Below are positions 17,005-26,657 of a stretch of DNA of 64,000 nucleotides, piece after piece. The translations under genes and the position numbers were made by a program. The stretch covers positions 33,210-97,209 of the forward strand of contig NZ_JAAIJQ010000010.1 of the NCBI RefSeq assembly GCF_010820565.1. The letters are read 5' to 3'. The DNA is from Thiorhodococcus minor (GTDB taxonomy: Bacteria > Pseudomonadota > Gammaproteobacteria > Chromatiales > Chromatiaceae). How positions within the stretch are numbered: the first letter of the stretch is position 1; each line of letters starts with the position of its first letter. The notes under the pieces are model-generated. The model ran no database searches. It was not told where the DNA came from and saw only the letters and a list, made by a program, of their open reading frames with translations.

Positions 17005-19179
17005 ATGGACGTTTCCCACTTGCTCGATACCCTCAACGACGCTCAACGCGATGCTGTTTCCGCCGAGGCCGGGACCTTGCTGGTCCTAGCCGGTGCTGGC
17101 TCCGGCAAGACACGCGTGCTCGTTCATCGCATCGCCTGGCTGCTTCAGGTCGAGCGCGTGCCGCCCTGGTCGGTCTTGGCGGTCACCTTCACGAACAAGG
17201 CCGCGCGCGAGATGCGGGGACGTATCGAGGAGATGCTCGGTACCTCGGTCGGAGGGATGTGGGTCGGCACCTTCCATGGCCTGGCGCACCGCTTCCTGCG
17301 GGCACACTGGCAAGACGCCAAGCTGCCGCAGCACTTCCAGATCATGGACGCGGACGACCAATTCCGTTCGGTCAAGCGCATCCTGAAGGCGATGGAGCTG
17401 GACGAATCGCGCTTCCCGCCACGCCAGGTGCAGGGCTTCATCAACAAGCAGAAGGACGAGGGGCTGCGTCCGCAGCACCTGGACAGCGGCGGCGACTTCT
17501 TCATGGAGAAGATGGTCGCCGTGTATCAGGAGTACGAGCGGGTGCGCATCCGTGGCGGACTGCTGGACTTCGCGGATCTGCTGCTCTGCTCGCTCGAGCT
17601 GCTGAGAGACCGAGCGGACATCCTGCATCACTACCAGCAGCGCTTTCGGCATATCCTGGTCGATGAGTTCCAGGATACGAATGCCATCCAGTACGCCTGG
17701 CTCAGACTCCTGGCCGGCCAGAACGAGAATCTCTTCGCCGTCGGCGACGACGATCAGTCGATCTACGGCTGGAGGGGTGCCCGCGTCGAGAACATCCAGT
17801 CCTTCCAGAACGACTATCCTGGCACGCGGATCATCAGGCTGGAGCAGAACTATCGCTCGACGGGCAACATCCTGGCCGCGGCCAACGCCTTGATCGCAAA
17901 CAATCCGTCAAGGCTGGGAAAGAACCTCTGGACGGAGGATACCGAGGGCGACCCCATCCGCCGCTATAGCGCCTTCAACGAGGTGGACGAGGCGCGCTTC
18001 GTCGTCGAGCGGATTCGCCGGTTCGTGCAGGAGGAGGGCTATCGGCGCGACGAGTGCGCCATCCTCTATCGGACGACGGCGCAGTCCAGGCTCTTCGAGG
18101 AGGCCTTGATCCAGGCCCAGATCCCCTATCGGGTCTATGGCGGTCTGCGCTTCTTCGAGCGTGCCGAGATTCGCGATGCACTGGCCTATCTGCGCCTGCT
18201 GTCCAATCCGAACGACGACCCGGCCTTCGAGCGGGTGGTGAATACGCCGACCCGCGGGATTGGGGACAAGACGCTCGACCTGCTTCGCCAGCATGCGCGG
18301 GAGGCGCGCGTCTCGCTGTGGCAAGCCGCGCAGGACCTCAGCACGACAGGCGCCCTCGGGGCCCGTGCGAGCGGAGCGCTGCGCAAGTTCCTCGATCTCA
18401 TCCAGGGCTTGAGGGAAGCGGCCGAAGGGCTTCCATTGGTCGATGTCGCCAACCGCATGGTGGAGACCTGTGGACTGCCGGATCACTATCGAAAGAGCAA
18501 GGACGGCAAGGGACAGGATCGCGTCGAGAACCTGGAGCAGCTGGTCGACACGATGGCGCGTTTCGAGAACGAGCTCGAGGATGAGGAAGGCGATCCACTC
18601 GGGGCCTTCCTGGCCCATGCGGCGCTGGAGGCCGGGGAGACCCAGGCGGATCAGTTCGAAGACAGTGTCCAGCTGATGACGCTGCACAGCGCCAAGGGAC
18701 TCGAGTTCCCCATCGTCTTCCTGGTGGGTCTCGAAGAAGGGCTCTTCCCGCATAGCTTGTCCGCCGAGGACCCGGACCGGCTCGAAGAGGAGCGGCGACT
18801 CTGCTACGTCGGCATGACCCGAGCGATGCAGCAGCTCTACCTCACCCACGCCGAGAGCCGCCGCCTCTACGGCCGCGAAGACTATCCCGCCCCATCGCGT
18901 TTCCTGCGAGAGATCCCGCCCGAGCTGGTGGAAGAGGTCCGGGGCGGTGGAGTCAAGCGGCAGTTGACGGGGGCGTCCGCCGCGACCGGCAGCTTCTCTG
19001 GGGCGGCGGCCCCGGACGGCTTTCAGCTCGGTCAGCGCGTCCGTCATCCCAAGTTCGGCGAGGGCGTCGTGCTCAATAGCGAGGGACGTGGTGCGCAGGC
19101 GCGCATCCAGATCAATTTCCAGGATGTCGGCGCCAAGTGGCTCGTGGTCGCCTACGCGCGGCTCGAGGCCGCCGGCTGA
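17005..19179 (+). CDS. uvrD: DNA helicase II (UvrD, SF1A)
   Basis: UvrD (724 aa) is the 3'-5' helicase of nucleotide excision and mismatch repair. Walker A LAGAGSGKTRVL is at about residues 28-39, the Q motif LNDAQRDAV precedes it, Walker B is ILVDEFQDTNAIQYAWL, followed by GDDDQSIYGWRGA, QNYRST and, near the C-terminus, LMTLHSAKGLEFPIVFLVGL and EERRLCYVGMTRA. The last 50 residues, from GQRVRHPKFGEGVVL, form the Tudor-like domain that in E. coli UvrD contacts UvrB and RNA polymerase; this favours UvrD over Rep. No LexA box (CTG-N10-CAG) was found upstream. Confidence 0.96.
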   Translation: MDVSHLLDTLNDAQRDAVSAEAGTLLVLAGAGSGKTRVLVHRIAWLLQVERVPPWSVLAVTFTNKAAREMRGRIEEMLGTSVGGMWVGTFHGLAHRFLRAHWQDAKLPQHFQIMDADDQFRSVKRILKAMELDESRFPPRQVQGFINKQKDEGLRPQHLDSGGDFFMEKMVAVYQEYERVRIRGGLLDFADLLLCSLELLRDRADILHHYQQRFRHILVDEFQDTNAIQYAWLRLLAGQNENLFAVGDDDQSIYGWRGARVENIQSFQNDYPGTRIIRLEQNYRSTGNILAAANALIANNPSRLGKNLWTEDTEGDPIRRYSAFNEVDEARFVVERIRRFVQEEGYRRDECAILYRTTAQSRLFEEALIQAQIPYRVYGGLRFFERAEIRDALAYLRLLSNPNDDPAFERVVNTPTRGIGDKTLDLLRQHAREARVSLWQAAQDLSTTGALGARASGALRKFLDLIQGLREAAEGLPLVDVANRMVETCGLPDHYRKSKDGKGQDRVENLEQLVDTMARFENELEDEEGDPLGAFLAHAALEAGETQADQFEDSVQLMTLHSAKGLEFPIVFLVGLEEGLFPHSLSAEDPDRLEEERRLCYVGMTRAMQQLYLTHAESRRLYGREDYPAPSRFLREIPPELVEEVRGGGVKRQLTGASAATGSFSGAAAPDGFQLGQRVRHPKFGEGVVLNSEGRGAQARIQINFQDVGAKWLVVAYARLEAAG

Positions 19180-19273
19180 GCCGCGGGCAGATGATCTCGG
19201 CGGTGGCTGTGGTCCAGGGTAATTCCGCCCTACAATAGCCGAAATCAGTAACCCGACGGCGCCAGCCTAAGCC

Positions 19274-20485
19274 ATGTCTGAATCAGAAAGTTTCGAAGAT
19301 CTTCTCAATCAGTTCGACCAAGCCCACCCGGAGACGAGCAAGGGGGAGCCCAAGATCGGCGACAGGGTCACGGGGACTCTGATTGCCATCGGCGAGGAAG
19401 TTGCCTTTGTCGACCTTGGCGCGAAAGCGGAGGGCCGGTTGGAGCTGACAGCCATCAAGGACGCTGAGGGTCAGCTCAAGCACGCCGTCGGCGACAAGAT
19501 CGAGAGTCACGTCACAGGGAAGGACGAGGAGACCGGCATGCTGCTGCTCGGCAGCCAGCATGGTCAGAAGTATCACGGCCTCGAGGAGGTCGAGCGGGCC
19601 TTCCGCCAAGGGCTTCCCGTCCAAGGCCAGGTCACTGGGGCCGTCAAGGGCGGCGTCGAGGTGCAAGTCGCCGGTCTGCGTGCCTTCTGCCCGGCGTCTC
19701 AGGTCGACATCCGCTTCATCGAAGATCTGTCGGAATTCGTCGGACAGCGGCTCGACTTCCGCGTCACCAAGCTCGAGGGCGGACGACGGCCCAATCTCGT
19801 GGTGTCCAGGCGCGCGCTCTTGGAAGAAGAGCAGCAGCGTCTGGCCGAAGAGACCCGCGCGAAGCTCAAGGAAGGTGCCGTTCTCACGGGTAAGGTGACC
19901 TCGCTGAAGGACTATGGCGCCTTCGTCGATATCGGCGGACTCGAAGGCATGATCCACATCAGCGAGCTTGCCTTCGGGCACGTCAAGCACCCGAAGGAGA
20001 TCCTGGAGGCGGGGCAGACGGTCGAGGTGAGCGTGCTGCGGATCGAGCCACCGAGCGGGGCCAAGAAGCGCGAGAAGATCGCACTCTCGATTCGCGCACT
20101 GAGCCGCGATCCCTGGCTGGACGCGATCGAGGCCTTCCCGCTCGGGACGCGCACCCAGGGCAAGGTGGTCAGACTCCAGCCCTTCGGGGCCTTTATCGAG
20201 CTGGCGCCAGGCGTCGATGGTCTGGCTCACATCAGCGAGCTGGGCGCGGAGAAGCGCATCAACCATCCGAGCGATGTCCTCAAGGAAGGTGACCTGGTCG
20301 AGGCCAGCGTCATCGGTGTCGATGTCGAGCGCCGCCGCATCAGTCTGTCGCTCGACGAGAAGCGCGCGGGCGAATCGCCAGTCCCCATGCCCAACAAGCA
20401 AGCCAAGCCGTCCGAAGGCACGGGGGAGAAGGCGATGGGCAGTTTTGGAGAGCTGCTGAAACAGACGCTCGACAAAGGTGAGTGA
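19274..20485 (+). CDS. S1 RNA-binding-repeat protein (four S1 domains)
   Basis: Protein of 403 aa with four S1/OB folds at roughly residues 26-95, 110-180, 198-272 and 288-360. The third and fourth show classic signatures such as YGAFVDIGGLEGMIHISEL and FGAFIELAPGVDGLAHISEL; the first two are more divergent. It resembles ribosomal protein S1 but is shorter than the usual six-repeat form, so it is probably a paralogue or RNA chaperone, not the ribosomal S1 itself. The C-terminal 40 residues are Lys/Glu-rich and end in a short amphipathic segment. The stop overlaps the GTG start of hemW. Confidence 0.85.
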   Translation: MSESESFEDLLNQFDQAHPETSKGEPKIGDRVTGTLIAIGEEVAFVDLGAKAEGRLELTAIKDAEGQLKHAVGDKIESHVTGKDEETGMLLLGSQHGQKYHGLEEVERAFRQGLPVQGQVTGAVKGGVEVQVAGLRAFCPASQVDIRFIEDLSEFVGQRLDFRVTKLEGGRRPNLVVSRRALLEEEQQRLAEETRAKLKEGAVLTGKVTSLKDYGAFVDIGGLEGMIHISELAFGHVKHPKEILEAGQTVEVSVLRIEPPSGAKKREKIALSIRALSRDPWLDAIEAFPLGTRTQGKVVRLQPFGAFIELAPGVDGLAHISELGAEKRINHPSDVLKEGDLVEASVIGVDVERRRISLSLDEKRAGESPVPMPNKQAKPSEGTGEKAMGSFGELLKQTLDKGE

Positions 20486-21732
20486 GCGACGACCAGCCAG
20501 GGGGCTCCTGGCTGGATCCGCGGCATCCGATGCGTCTGCCCGATTCCTTGCTCCGGCTCCCGGCGCCGCCCCTCTCGCTCTATGTCCATATGCCCTGGTG
20601 CATCCGGAAATGCCCCTACTGCGATTTCAATTCGCATGCCCTGGCCGAAACTGCGCCCTTCGATCGCTACGTCGAGCGTCTGATTGCGGATCTCGATGCC
20701 GATCTCGCTCGGTTCGGCGTTTCTGGGCCGCTGCAATCCATCTTCATCGGCGGCGGAACCCCGAGCCTCTTTCCCGGCGCGGCCATTCATCGCCTGATGG
20801 ACGGGATTGCGGCTCGGGTCGAGCTGGCGGGGGATGTCGAGGTGACCTTGGAGGCGAACCCTGGTGCCGCTGAGGCCGGCCGCTTCGCCGCCTATCGCGG
20901 AGCTGGTGTCAATCGCTTGTCGATCGGCATCCAGAGTCTTTCGGCGACTCAGCTCGAGCACCTAGGGCGCGTCCATGATCCGAGCGAGGCGCGAGCGGCC
21001 GTTCGCATGGCGCGCTCGGCCGGCTTCGATAACCTCAATCTGGACCTGATGTTCGGCCTCCCGGATCAAAGTCTGCAGACAGCGGCGGAGGACCTGGAGG
21101 CGCTGATCGCCCTGGAGCCTGAGCATCTCTCCTACTACCAGCTCACCTTGGAGCCCAACACGTCCTTCCATGCGCGTCCACCCAGAATGCCCGACCCCGA
21201 CCTGGTCGCGGACATGGGCGAGCAAGGCGAGACGATCCTCGGCACCGCCGGCTATGGGCGCTATGAGGTCTCGGCCTATTCACAGCCTGGCCGACGTTGC
21301 CGACACAATCTGGGCTATTGGCAATTCGGGGATTACCTGGGGATCGGGGCTGGTGCCCACGGAAAGCTCACGACGACAGGCCAGGCGGAAGACGGCTTTC
21401 GCATTCAACGCATGGCAAAGCATCGCCATCCCGATGCCTATCTCGAGCGCTCGCCCCGAGCGCTGCTCAGCGGCCTTAGGGATCTGAGGGACACGGACCT
21501 GGTGCTCGAATTTGCGCTCAATGCGTTGCGTTTGACCTCAGGCTGCGAGCGCTCCCTCTTCTCCGCGATGACAGGCCGGCCTTGGACGCTGATGGAGCCG
21601 CATGTCGCCGAGGGCATCCGGCGAGGCTTGCTGCAGGAGGACGAGGAGCGTCTCCTGCCGACCGACCTTGGCCGTGATTTCTTAGACGATCTTGTCGCCC
21701 TATTCCTGCCGCCCGAGGCCTCGAGGCGCTGA
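20482..21732 (+). CDS. hemW: radical SAM haem chaperone HemW (formerly HemN-like)
   Basis: A 416-residue radical SAM protein. The cluster motif is WCIRKCPYCDF, giving Cys40, Cys44 and Cys47, followed by the GGGTPS motif and a C-terminal HemN-type domain. HemW family members lack the extra N-terminal cysteine of true coproporphyrinogen oxidase HemN, and the short start here fits HemW, a haem-insertion chaperone for respiratory enzymes. The GTG start overlaps the S1 gene stop by four bases, indicating translational coupling; a later ATG at 20530 is possible but would lose that coupling. Older annotations would call it a coproporphyrinogen III oxidase. Confidence 0.9.
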   Translation: MSDDQPGGSWLDPRHPMRLPDSLLRLPAPPLSLYVHMPWCIRKCPYCDFNSHALAETAPFDRYVERLIADLDADLARFGVSGPLQSIFIGGGTPSLFPGAAIHRLMDGIAARVELAGDVEVTLEANPGAAEAGRFAAYRGAGVNRLSIGIQSLSATQLEHLGRVHDPSEARAAVRMARSAGFDNLNLDLMFGLPDQSLQTAAEDLEALIALEPEHLSYYQLTLEPNTSFHARPPRMPDPDLVADMGEQGETILGTAGYGRYEVSAYSQPGRRCRHNLGYWQFGDYLGIGAGAHGKLTTTGQAEDGFRIQRMAKHRHPDAYLERSPRALLSGLRDLRDTDLVLEFALNALRLTSGCERSLFSAMTGRPWTLMEPHVAEGIRRGLLQEDEERLLPTDLGRDFLDDLVALFLPPEASRR

Positions 21733-21770
21733 TTCGAGGCGCTTTGTCAAGTCCAAGCACGAAGTTCGCG

Positions 21771-21799
21771 TTGCGCAGGGTAACGGCGCCTGGTATCTT
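21771..21799 (+). promoter_or_regulatory. candidate promoter of rpmE
   Basis: TTGCGC at 21771-21776 and TATCTT at 21794-21799 are 17 bases apart. Transcription would begin near 21806 and give a leader of about 45 bases. Moderate match by eye. Confidence 0.4.
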
Positions 21800-21849
21800 T
21801 GAGCGTTTTCCAAGTTCTCCAACCGGCCCACACGGCCAAAAGGGTCATC

Positions 21850-22050
21850 ATGAAAGAAGGAATCCACCCCAATTACACCGACGTGAAGGTGGTCTGCAGC
21901 TGTGGCAACAACTTCACCACACGCTCGACCAAGGGCGAAGAGCTGCACGTGGAAGTCTGCTCGGCTTGCCACCCGTTCTATACCGGCAAGCAGAAAGTGC
22001 TGGACACTGCGGGCCGGGTCGACAAGTTCCGTCGCAAATACTCGCGCTGA
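21850..22050 (+). CDS. rpmE: 50S ribosomal protein L31, zinc-binding form
   Basis: L31 of 66 aa starting [16 protein letters not shown]. Four cysteines at residues 16, 18, 37 and 40 (CSC and CSAC) form the zinc site, so this is the C+ type that is replaced by a zinc-free paralogue under zinc starvation in many bacteria. The start at 21850 is chosen over an in-frame upstream GTG/ATG-type extension because the conserved N-terminus begins there and AAAGGG lies just before it. Confidence 0.97.
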   Translation: MKEGIHPNYTDVKVVCSCGNNFTTRSTKGEELHVEVCSACHPFYTGKQKVLDTAGRVDKFRRKYSR

Positions 22051-22356
22051 GGTTTCGGATCGAGCGCGGGGCGCCCGATCGTCGTCGCGACAAGCGCGCG
22101 GATCGGCCTCCCGCCCCTCCCTTCGCCCGCATTTGGGCCGCCCGAATATTGGCCCGATCTATTATCCTTGCAGCCTTCATTTGACTCGTCCTGGATGCGA
22201 GGAGAGGATGGCATCCTCGCCGCCTGCCGATGCACGGAATTCTCGTGCGCCCTCATGGACGTTCTCGCCCGCACTGGGAAGGCTCGAGATTTGCTCGAGC
22301 GGGGCGGGCTATGGCTCGGCCAGCAAACGGCCGACCCTTATCCACTGGAGTGCACC
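22051..22356 (+). other. non-coding spacer before the malic enzyme gene
   Basis: 306 bases. A TATTAT hexamer at 22160-22165 resembles a -10 element but no -35 is correctly placed. The maeB frame remains open through the second half of the spacer, but that stretch is not conserved protein sequence. No RNA gene or repeat is apparent. Confidence 0.4.
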
Positions 22357-23619
22357 TTGACTGACCCTGAGAGCTTCGCCCATCCCGACGCAGACCTGAA
22401 CGCGCAAGCGCTGGATTTCCACGCGCGCCCCAAGCCAGGCAAGATCGGTATCTCGGTGACCAAGCCAGCGGAAACGCAGCACGATCTCTCGCTCGCCTAC
22501 ACGCCGGGCGTCGCCGAGCCGGTACGGCGAATTCACGACGATCCTCGGCAGGCGTACGACTACACCAACAAGGGCAACTTGGTTGCAGTGATCACGGATG
22601 GCAGTGCGGTGCTTGGTCTCGGCAACGTCGGCGGGCTAGCCAGCAAGCCGGTGATGGAAGGGAAGGCCGTTCTCTTCAAGCGTTTCGCGGATATCGATTG
22701 CTTCGATATCGAGGTCCAGGCCCAGCACCCCCAGGAATTCATCGAGACCGTCATGCGGATCGCCCCGACCTTCGGCGGGATCAACCTCGAAGACATCGCC
22801 GCGCCGCACTGTTTCGAGATCGAGCAGGCGCTGATCGAGCAGCTCGATATCCCCGTCTTCCACGACGATCAGCACGGCACCGCCATCATCATCGCCGCGG
22901 GGCTGCTGAACGCGCTCGAGCTACAAGGCAAGAGCCTGGAAGAAGCGCGCATCGTCGTGCTCGGAGCCGGTGCCGCGGGTATCGCCGGCGTGCGGCTGCT
23001 GATGACCTTGGGCGCACACCGCTCCAATATCTTCTGCGTCGACCGCCAGGGAATCATTCACACGGGCCGGAAAGACCTCAATCCCTATAAGTTCGGGGTC
23101 GCGGCGGACACCGATCGGCGCAGCCTGAGCGATGCGATGGAGGGCGCCGACGTCTTCATCGGCGTATCCGGGCCGGATCTGGTCGCGCCGGAGATGTTGG
23201 CCTCGATGGCACCGCGTCCGGTGGTCTTCGCGCTATCCAATCCGGTTCCGGAGATCCGCCCGGCGGTCGCCATGAAGGTGAGGGACGACCTCATCATGGC
23301 CACGGGGCGGTCCGATTATCCGAACCAGATCAACAATGTCCTCGGCTTCCCCTTCATCTTCCGTGGCGCGCTCGACGTGCGGGCCTCGCGCATCAACGAG
23401 GATATGCAGATCGCGGCCGTCGAGGCACTCCGCGCCCTGGCCCGCGAGCCGGTGCCGGCCGAGGTGCTCCAAGCCTATGGGATCGAAACGCTGGGCTTTG
23501 GTCCGGAATACATCATTCCCAAGCCGTTCGATCCGCGTCTGCGGGACAGGGTGCCTCGCGCGGTAGCCCTGGCGGCGATTCAAAGCGGTGTCGCCCGTAT
23601 TCCGCAATCCGCGTCATGA
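22357..23619 (+). CDS. maeB: NAD(P)-dependent malic enzyme, short form
   Basis: Decarboxylates malate to pyruvate with reduction of NAD(P). Start chosen as TTG at 22357, preceded by GGAG six bases upstream; this gives 420 aa, normal for the short bacterial form. The frame could be extended to an ATG at 22168, but the extra 63 residues look non-coding. Motifs: catalytic Tyr in [11 protein letters not shown], Lys and metal ligands in [40 protein letters not shown], and the cofactor-binding loop [15 protein letters not shown]. The phosphotransacetylase-like C-terminal domain found in E. coli MaeB is absent. It heads the cluster maeB-mdh-gltA. Confidence 0.92.
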   Translation: MTDPESFAHPDADLNAQALDFHARPKPGKIGISVTKPAETQHDLSLAYTPGVAEPVRRIHDDPRQAYDYTNKGNLVAVITDGSAVLGLGNVGGLASKPVMEGKAVLFKRFADIDCFDIEVQAQHPQEFIETVMRIAPTFGGINLEDIAAPHCFEIEQALIEQLDIPVFHDDQHGTAIIIAAGLLNALELQGKSLEEARIVVLGAGAAGIAGVRLLMTLGAHRSNIFCVDRQGIIHTGRKDLNPYKFGVAADTDRRSLSDAMEGADVFIGVSGPDLVAPEMLASMAPRPVVFALSNPVPEIRPAVAMKVRDDLIMATGRSDYPNQINNVLGFPFIFRGALDVRASRINEDMQIAAVEALRALAREPVPAEVLQAYGIETLGFGPEYIIPKPFDPRLRDRVPRAVALAAIQSGVARIPQSAS

Positions 23620-23725
23620 CCAGTATGATTGCCTGAACGCTCGGGCGGACGGTTACCGATGCTGGCAGCTCTCGGAGATCCCGAGCATCCGACGGAACAA
23701 CCCCATTGACCGGAGGAGCAGAGAC

Positions 23726-24658
23726 GTGAGAAAGATCAGCATTGTCGGTGCCGGACGCGTCGGTGAGACAGCCGCGCAGATCCTGGCAGAGGAAGAGTAC
23801 TGTCGAGAGATCGCCTTGCTCGATGTGCGCGAGGATGTCCCGGAGGGAATCGCTCTCGACATCCTGCAGACCGCTCCCTTCTTCGAGTTCGACTGCGCGG
23901 TTCAGGGCAGCAACGACCCGCGCATCCTCAAGGACTCCGATCTCGTCATCGTCACCGCGGGCATCCCGCGCAAGCCTGGCATGTCGCGGGCGGACGTCTT
24001 GGAGACCAATGTCCGCATTGTCGACGAAGTGACGGACAACATCCTTGCGCACGCACCGAATGCCATGGTGCTGATCGTCTCCAACCCGGTCGATGCGCTG
24101 ACCTACCGGGTAGCGCAGCGCACTGGCTGGGATCGCAGTCGGGTCTTCGGTCAGGCCGGTGTGCTCGACGCATCCCGCATGGCCAGCTTCATCGCACAAG
24201 AGACCGGTTTCTCGGCCTTGGACATCACGACCATGGTGCTCGGCGGCCATGGCGATACCATGGTCCCGGTGTCGCGTTTCTGCACCATCAACGGGATCCC
24301 CATCAGTTATTTTCTGACCGAGGAGCGCATCGAGGCGATCAACGAGCGCACCCGCAAGGGTGGCGCCGAGATCCTCGCACTGCGCAAGAACTCCAGCGCC
24401 TATGATGCGCCGGGGGCGGCCGTGGCGACCATGGTCGATGCCATCGTGCACAATCGACGCCGCTTGCTGCCCTGTGTCGCCTTGCTGGAAGGCGAATACG
24501 GCGAGGCGGATATCGCCATGGGCGTACCCTGCATCCTCAGCGAAAAAGGCGTGGAATCCGTCGTCGAGCTGGATCTCAATGCGCCTGAGCGTGCCGATTT
24601 CGAGCGGTCCGCGGCAGCGGTTCGCGGTGAGATCGAGCGCGTGCGCGCCATGAGCTGA
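23726..24658 (+). CDS. mdh: malate dehydrogenase, LDH-like type
   Basis: Interconverts malate and oxaloacetate with NAD. The start is GTG at 23726, giving [17 protein letters not shown], with GGAGGAG about ten bases upstream; total 310 aa. The Rossmann fold starts at residue 3. Substrate specificity is read from [18 protein letters not shown], where Arg in the RKPGMSR loop marks malate over lactate, and the catalytic His is in [12 protein letters not shown]. This is the tetrameric LDH-like class, not the dimeric class of E. coli. It lies between maeB and gltA, all on the same strand. Confidence 0.95.
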   Translation: MRKISIVGAGRVGETAAQILAEEEYCREIALLDVREDVPEGIALDILQTAPFFEFDCAVQGSNDPRILKDSDLVIVTAGIPRKPGMSRADVLETNVRIVDEVTDNILAHAPNAMVLIVSNPVDALTYRVAQRTGWDRSRVFGQAGVLDASRMASFIAQETGFSALDITTMVLGGHGDTMVPVSRFCTINGIPISYFLTEERIEAINERTRKGGAEILALRKNSSAYDAPGAAVATMVDAIVHNRRRLLPCVALLEGEYGEADIAMGVPCILSEKGVESVVELDLNAPERADFERSAAAVRGEIERVRAMS

Positions 24659-24750
24659 GACAGCTGCACAAGCACCCCCGACTCGAAAACCAACACGCGC
24701 TGTTCCTCGTGGCTCTCAGCACGGGAACGGCTCTGGCTAGGAGCGAGCTA

Positions 24751-26046
24751 ATGTCGAACGAGACCATCACCGTCATCAACAATGCCACAGGGGAGCGGCA
24801 TGATTTCCCGTTGAGACGGGGAGCGCTGGGGCCGGCCGCGGTGGATATCTCCTCGCTCTACAAGGAAGCCGGATTCTTCACCTACGACCCCGGGTTCATG
24901 TCGACCGCGAGCTGCAATAGCGCCATCACCTATATCGACGGTGAGGAGGGGGTCCTGCTCTATCGCGGTTATCCGATCGAGCAGCTAGCGACCAAGGCCA
25001 GCTTTCTCGAAGTGGCCTATTTGCTGCTTTACGGGGATCTTCCGGACGAAAAGGCCCTGGTGGAGTTCGAGAAGATCATCACCCGCCACACGATGCTCAA
25101 CGAGAATCTCAAGGATTTTCTCGACGGCTTCCACTATGACGCGCACCCGATGGCGATGCTCGTCGGCGTGGTGGGCTCCTTGTCCGCCTTCTACCACGAC
25201 TCCCTGAGCGTCAATGATCCGCGTCATCGCGAGATCTCGGCGCACCGGCTCATTGCCAAGCTGCCGACCATCGCCGCCGCCGCCTACAAGCACAGTATCG
25301 GCGAGCCCATCATGTACCCGCGCAACGATCTCCGCTATTGCGCGAACTTCCTCCACATGATGTTCGCCACACCTTGCGAAGACTACAAGCCCGGCCTGGT
25401 CGCCGAGAAGGCGATGAATCTCCTCTTCATCCTCCACGCAGACCACGAGCAGAACGCCAGCACCTCAACCGTGCGGCTTGCGGGAAGCTCTGGAGCGAAC
25501 CCCTTCGCCTGTATCGCCGCGGGCATCGCCTCGCTCTGGGGGCCCGCGCATGGCGGCGCCAACGAAGCGGTGCTGGACATGCTCCTGGAGATCGGCGACG
25601 TCAAGAATGTCCCAAGCTATATCGAGAAAGCCAAGGACAAGGACGACCCCTTCCGCCTCATGGGCTTCGGTCACCGCGTCTACAAGAACTACGATCCGCG
25701 GGCCAAGATCATTCGCGAGGTCTGTCACCAGGTTCTCGATGAGGTCGCAGACGTCAACAACCCGCTGTTCGAGCTGGCGATGAAGCTGGAGGAGATCGCG
25801 CTGAATGACGCCTACTTCGTCGAGCGCCAGCTCTACCCGAATGTTGATTTCTACTCGGGGATCATCTACCAGGCGCTCGGAATACCCAGGAACATGTTCA
25901 CGGTAATGTTCGCCGTGGCACGCACCGTCGGCTGGGTCTCGCATTGGATGGAAATGATGTCCGACTCCAATAACCGGATCGGACGGCCCAGACAGATCTA
26001 CCGCGGGCCGACCCAGCGCGACTATCTGCCGATCTCGAAGCGATAG
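24751..26046 (+). CDS. gltA: citrate synthase (type II, hexameric)
   Basis: Condenses oxaloacetate and acetyl-CoA. The ATG at 24751 follows TAGGAGCG and gives a standard 431-residue protein; an upstream start at 24709 is less likely. Catalytic residues are visible in [30 protein letters not shown], and the Asp in [32 protein letters not shown] binds oxaloacetate/citrate. N-terminal beta-rich residues 1-60 are typical of the gram-negative, NADH-sensitive form. Its last 25 bases overlap the end of a convergent hypothetical gene. Confidence 0.96.
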   Translation: MSNETITVINNATGERHDFPLRRGALGPAAVDISSLYKEAGFFTYDPGFMSTASCNSAITYIDGEEGVLLYRGYPIEQLATKASFLEVAYLLLYGDLPDEKALVEFEKIITRHTMLNENLKDFLDGFHYDAHPMAMLVGVVGSLSAFYHDSLSVNDPRHREISAHRLIAKLPTIAAAAYKHSIGEPIMYPRNDLRYCANFLHMMFATPCEDYKPGLVAEKAMNLLFILHADHEQNASTSTVRLAGSSGANPFACIAAGIASLWGPAHGGANEAVLDMLLEIGDVKNVPSYIEKAKDKDDPFRLMGFGHRVYKNYDPRAKIIREVCHQVLDEVADVNNPLFELAMKLEEIALNDAYFVERQLYPNVDFYSGIIYQALGIPRNMFTVMFAVARTVGWVSHWMEMMSDSNNRIGRPRQIYRGPTQRDYLPISKR

Positions 26047-26657
26047 TCCGCGTCCGCTTCGGCCAACATTTGCTCGACCTCCGCCATGCTCGCGCCTCGC
26101 TGCGGCCGATCCGTCACGGGATCGAGCGGCGGGTGGCGCAGGTGGTCGGTCGGCAGCACGACGAGCGTGACCGGAACGTCGCCGGCCAAGAATCGAAAGC
26201 TGGGGTGGGAGGCGCGCTGCCCGCGTGGGTAGCGGCAGCTGCGCTCCCCCTCTTGCCAGGGTATCTTCCGCTCGATCAATGTAAAGATCACATCCTCGGG
26301 ACGCTCGGCGAACAGAAAGAGCTCGACGCCAGCTTGGAGATCCCCGGTGCCTGCGAGCGCGGTGCCGACGAGCCGGGGCGAAAAGTCGGCGAATAGCTGC
26401 ATGGCGGAGAGCGCGTGACGGCGCAGCGCTTGGCCCTCGACGGCATGGCTATTCCCAAAGAAGAGCCGGCGCTGCGTCAGCACCGCTTCTTGAACGGCTT
26501 CGTTGGATGGCCAGTTGCGACGGTCACGGATGCCGGTGCGCTCCGCGGCTTTGCGGCGTGCCCGCTCGAAGTCGGTCAGCCCTTGCTCGACCATGATGCG
26601 GGCAGCTTCATAGGCCAGCTTCTCTCTCAATGCGGCCGTTCGCTCACGCCGAGCCAT
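26022..26657 (-). CDS. conserved hypothetical protein, possible degenerate nucleotidyltransferase fold
   Basis: Soluble protein of 211 aa with AGGAG eight bases before its ATG. Two parts are visible: an N-terminal helical region (about 1-60) containing the pattern [20 protein letters not shown], and a C-terminal alpha/beta region starting [20 protein letters not shown] that recalls the opening of nucleotidyltransferase folds, though the metal-binding Asp pair is not clear. I recall similar proteins in other proteobacteria without a known function. Its 3' end overlaps gltA tail to tail by 25 bases. A role cannot be assigned. Confidence 0.7.
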   Translation of the reverse strand: MARRERTAALREKLAYEAARIMVEQGLTDFERARRKAAERTGIRDRRNWPSNEAVQEAVLTQRRLFFGNSHAVEGQALRRHALSAMQLFADFSPRLVGTALAGTGDLQAGVELFLFAERPEDVIFTLIERKIPWQEGERSCRYPRGQRASHPSFRFLAGDVPVTLVVLPTDHLRHPPLDPVTDRPQRGASMAEVEQMLAEADADYRFEIGR

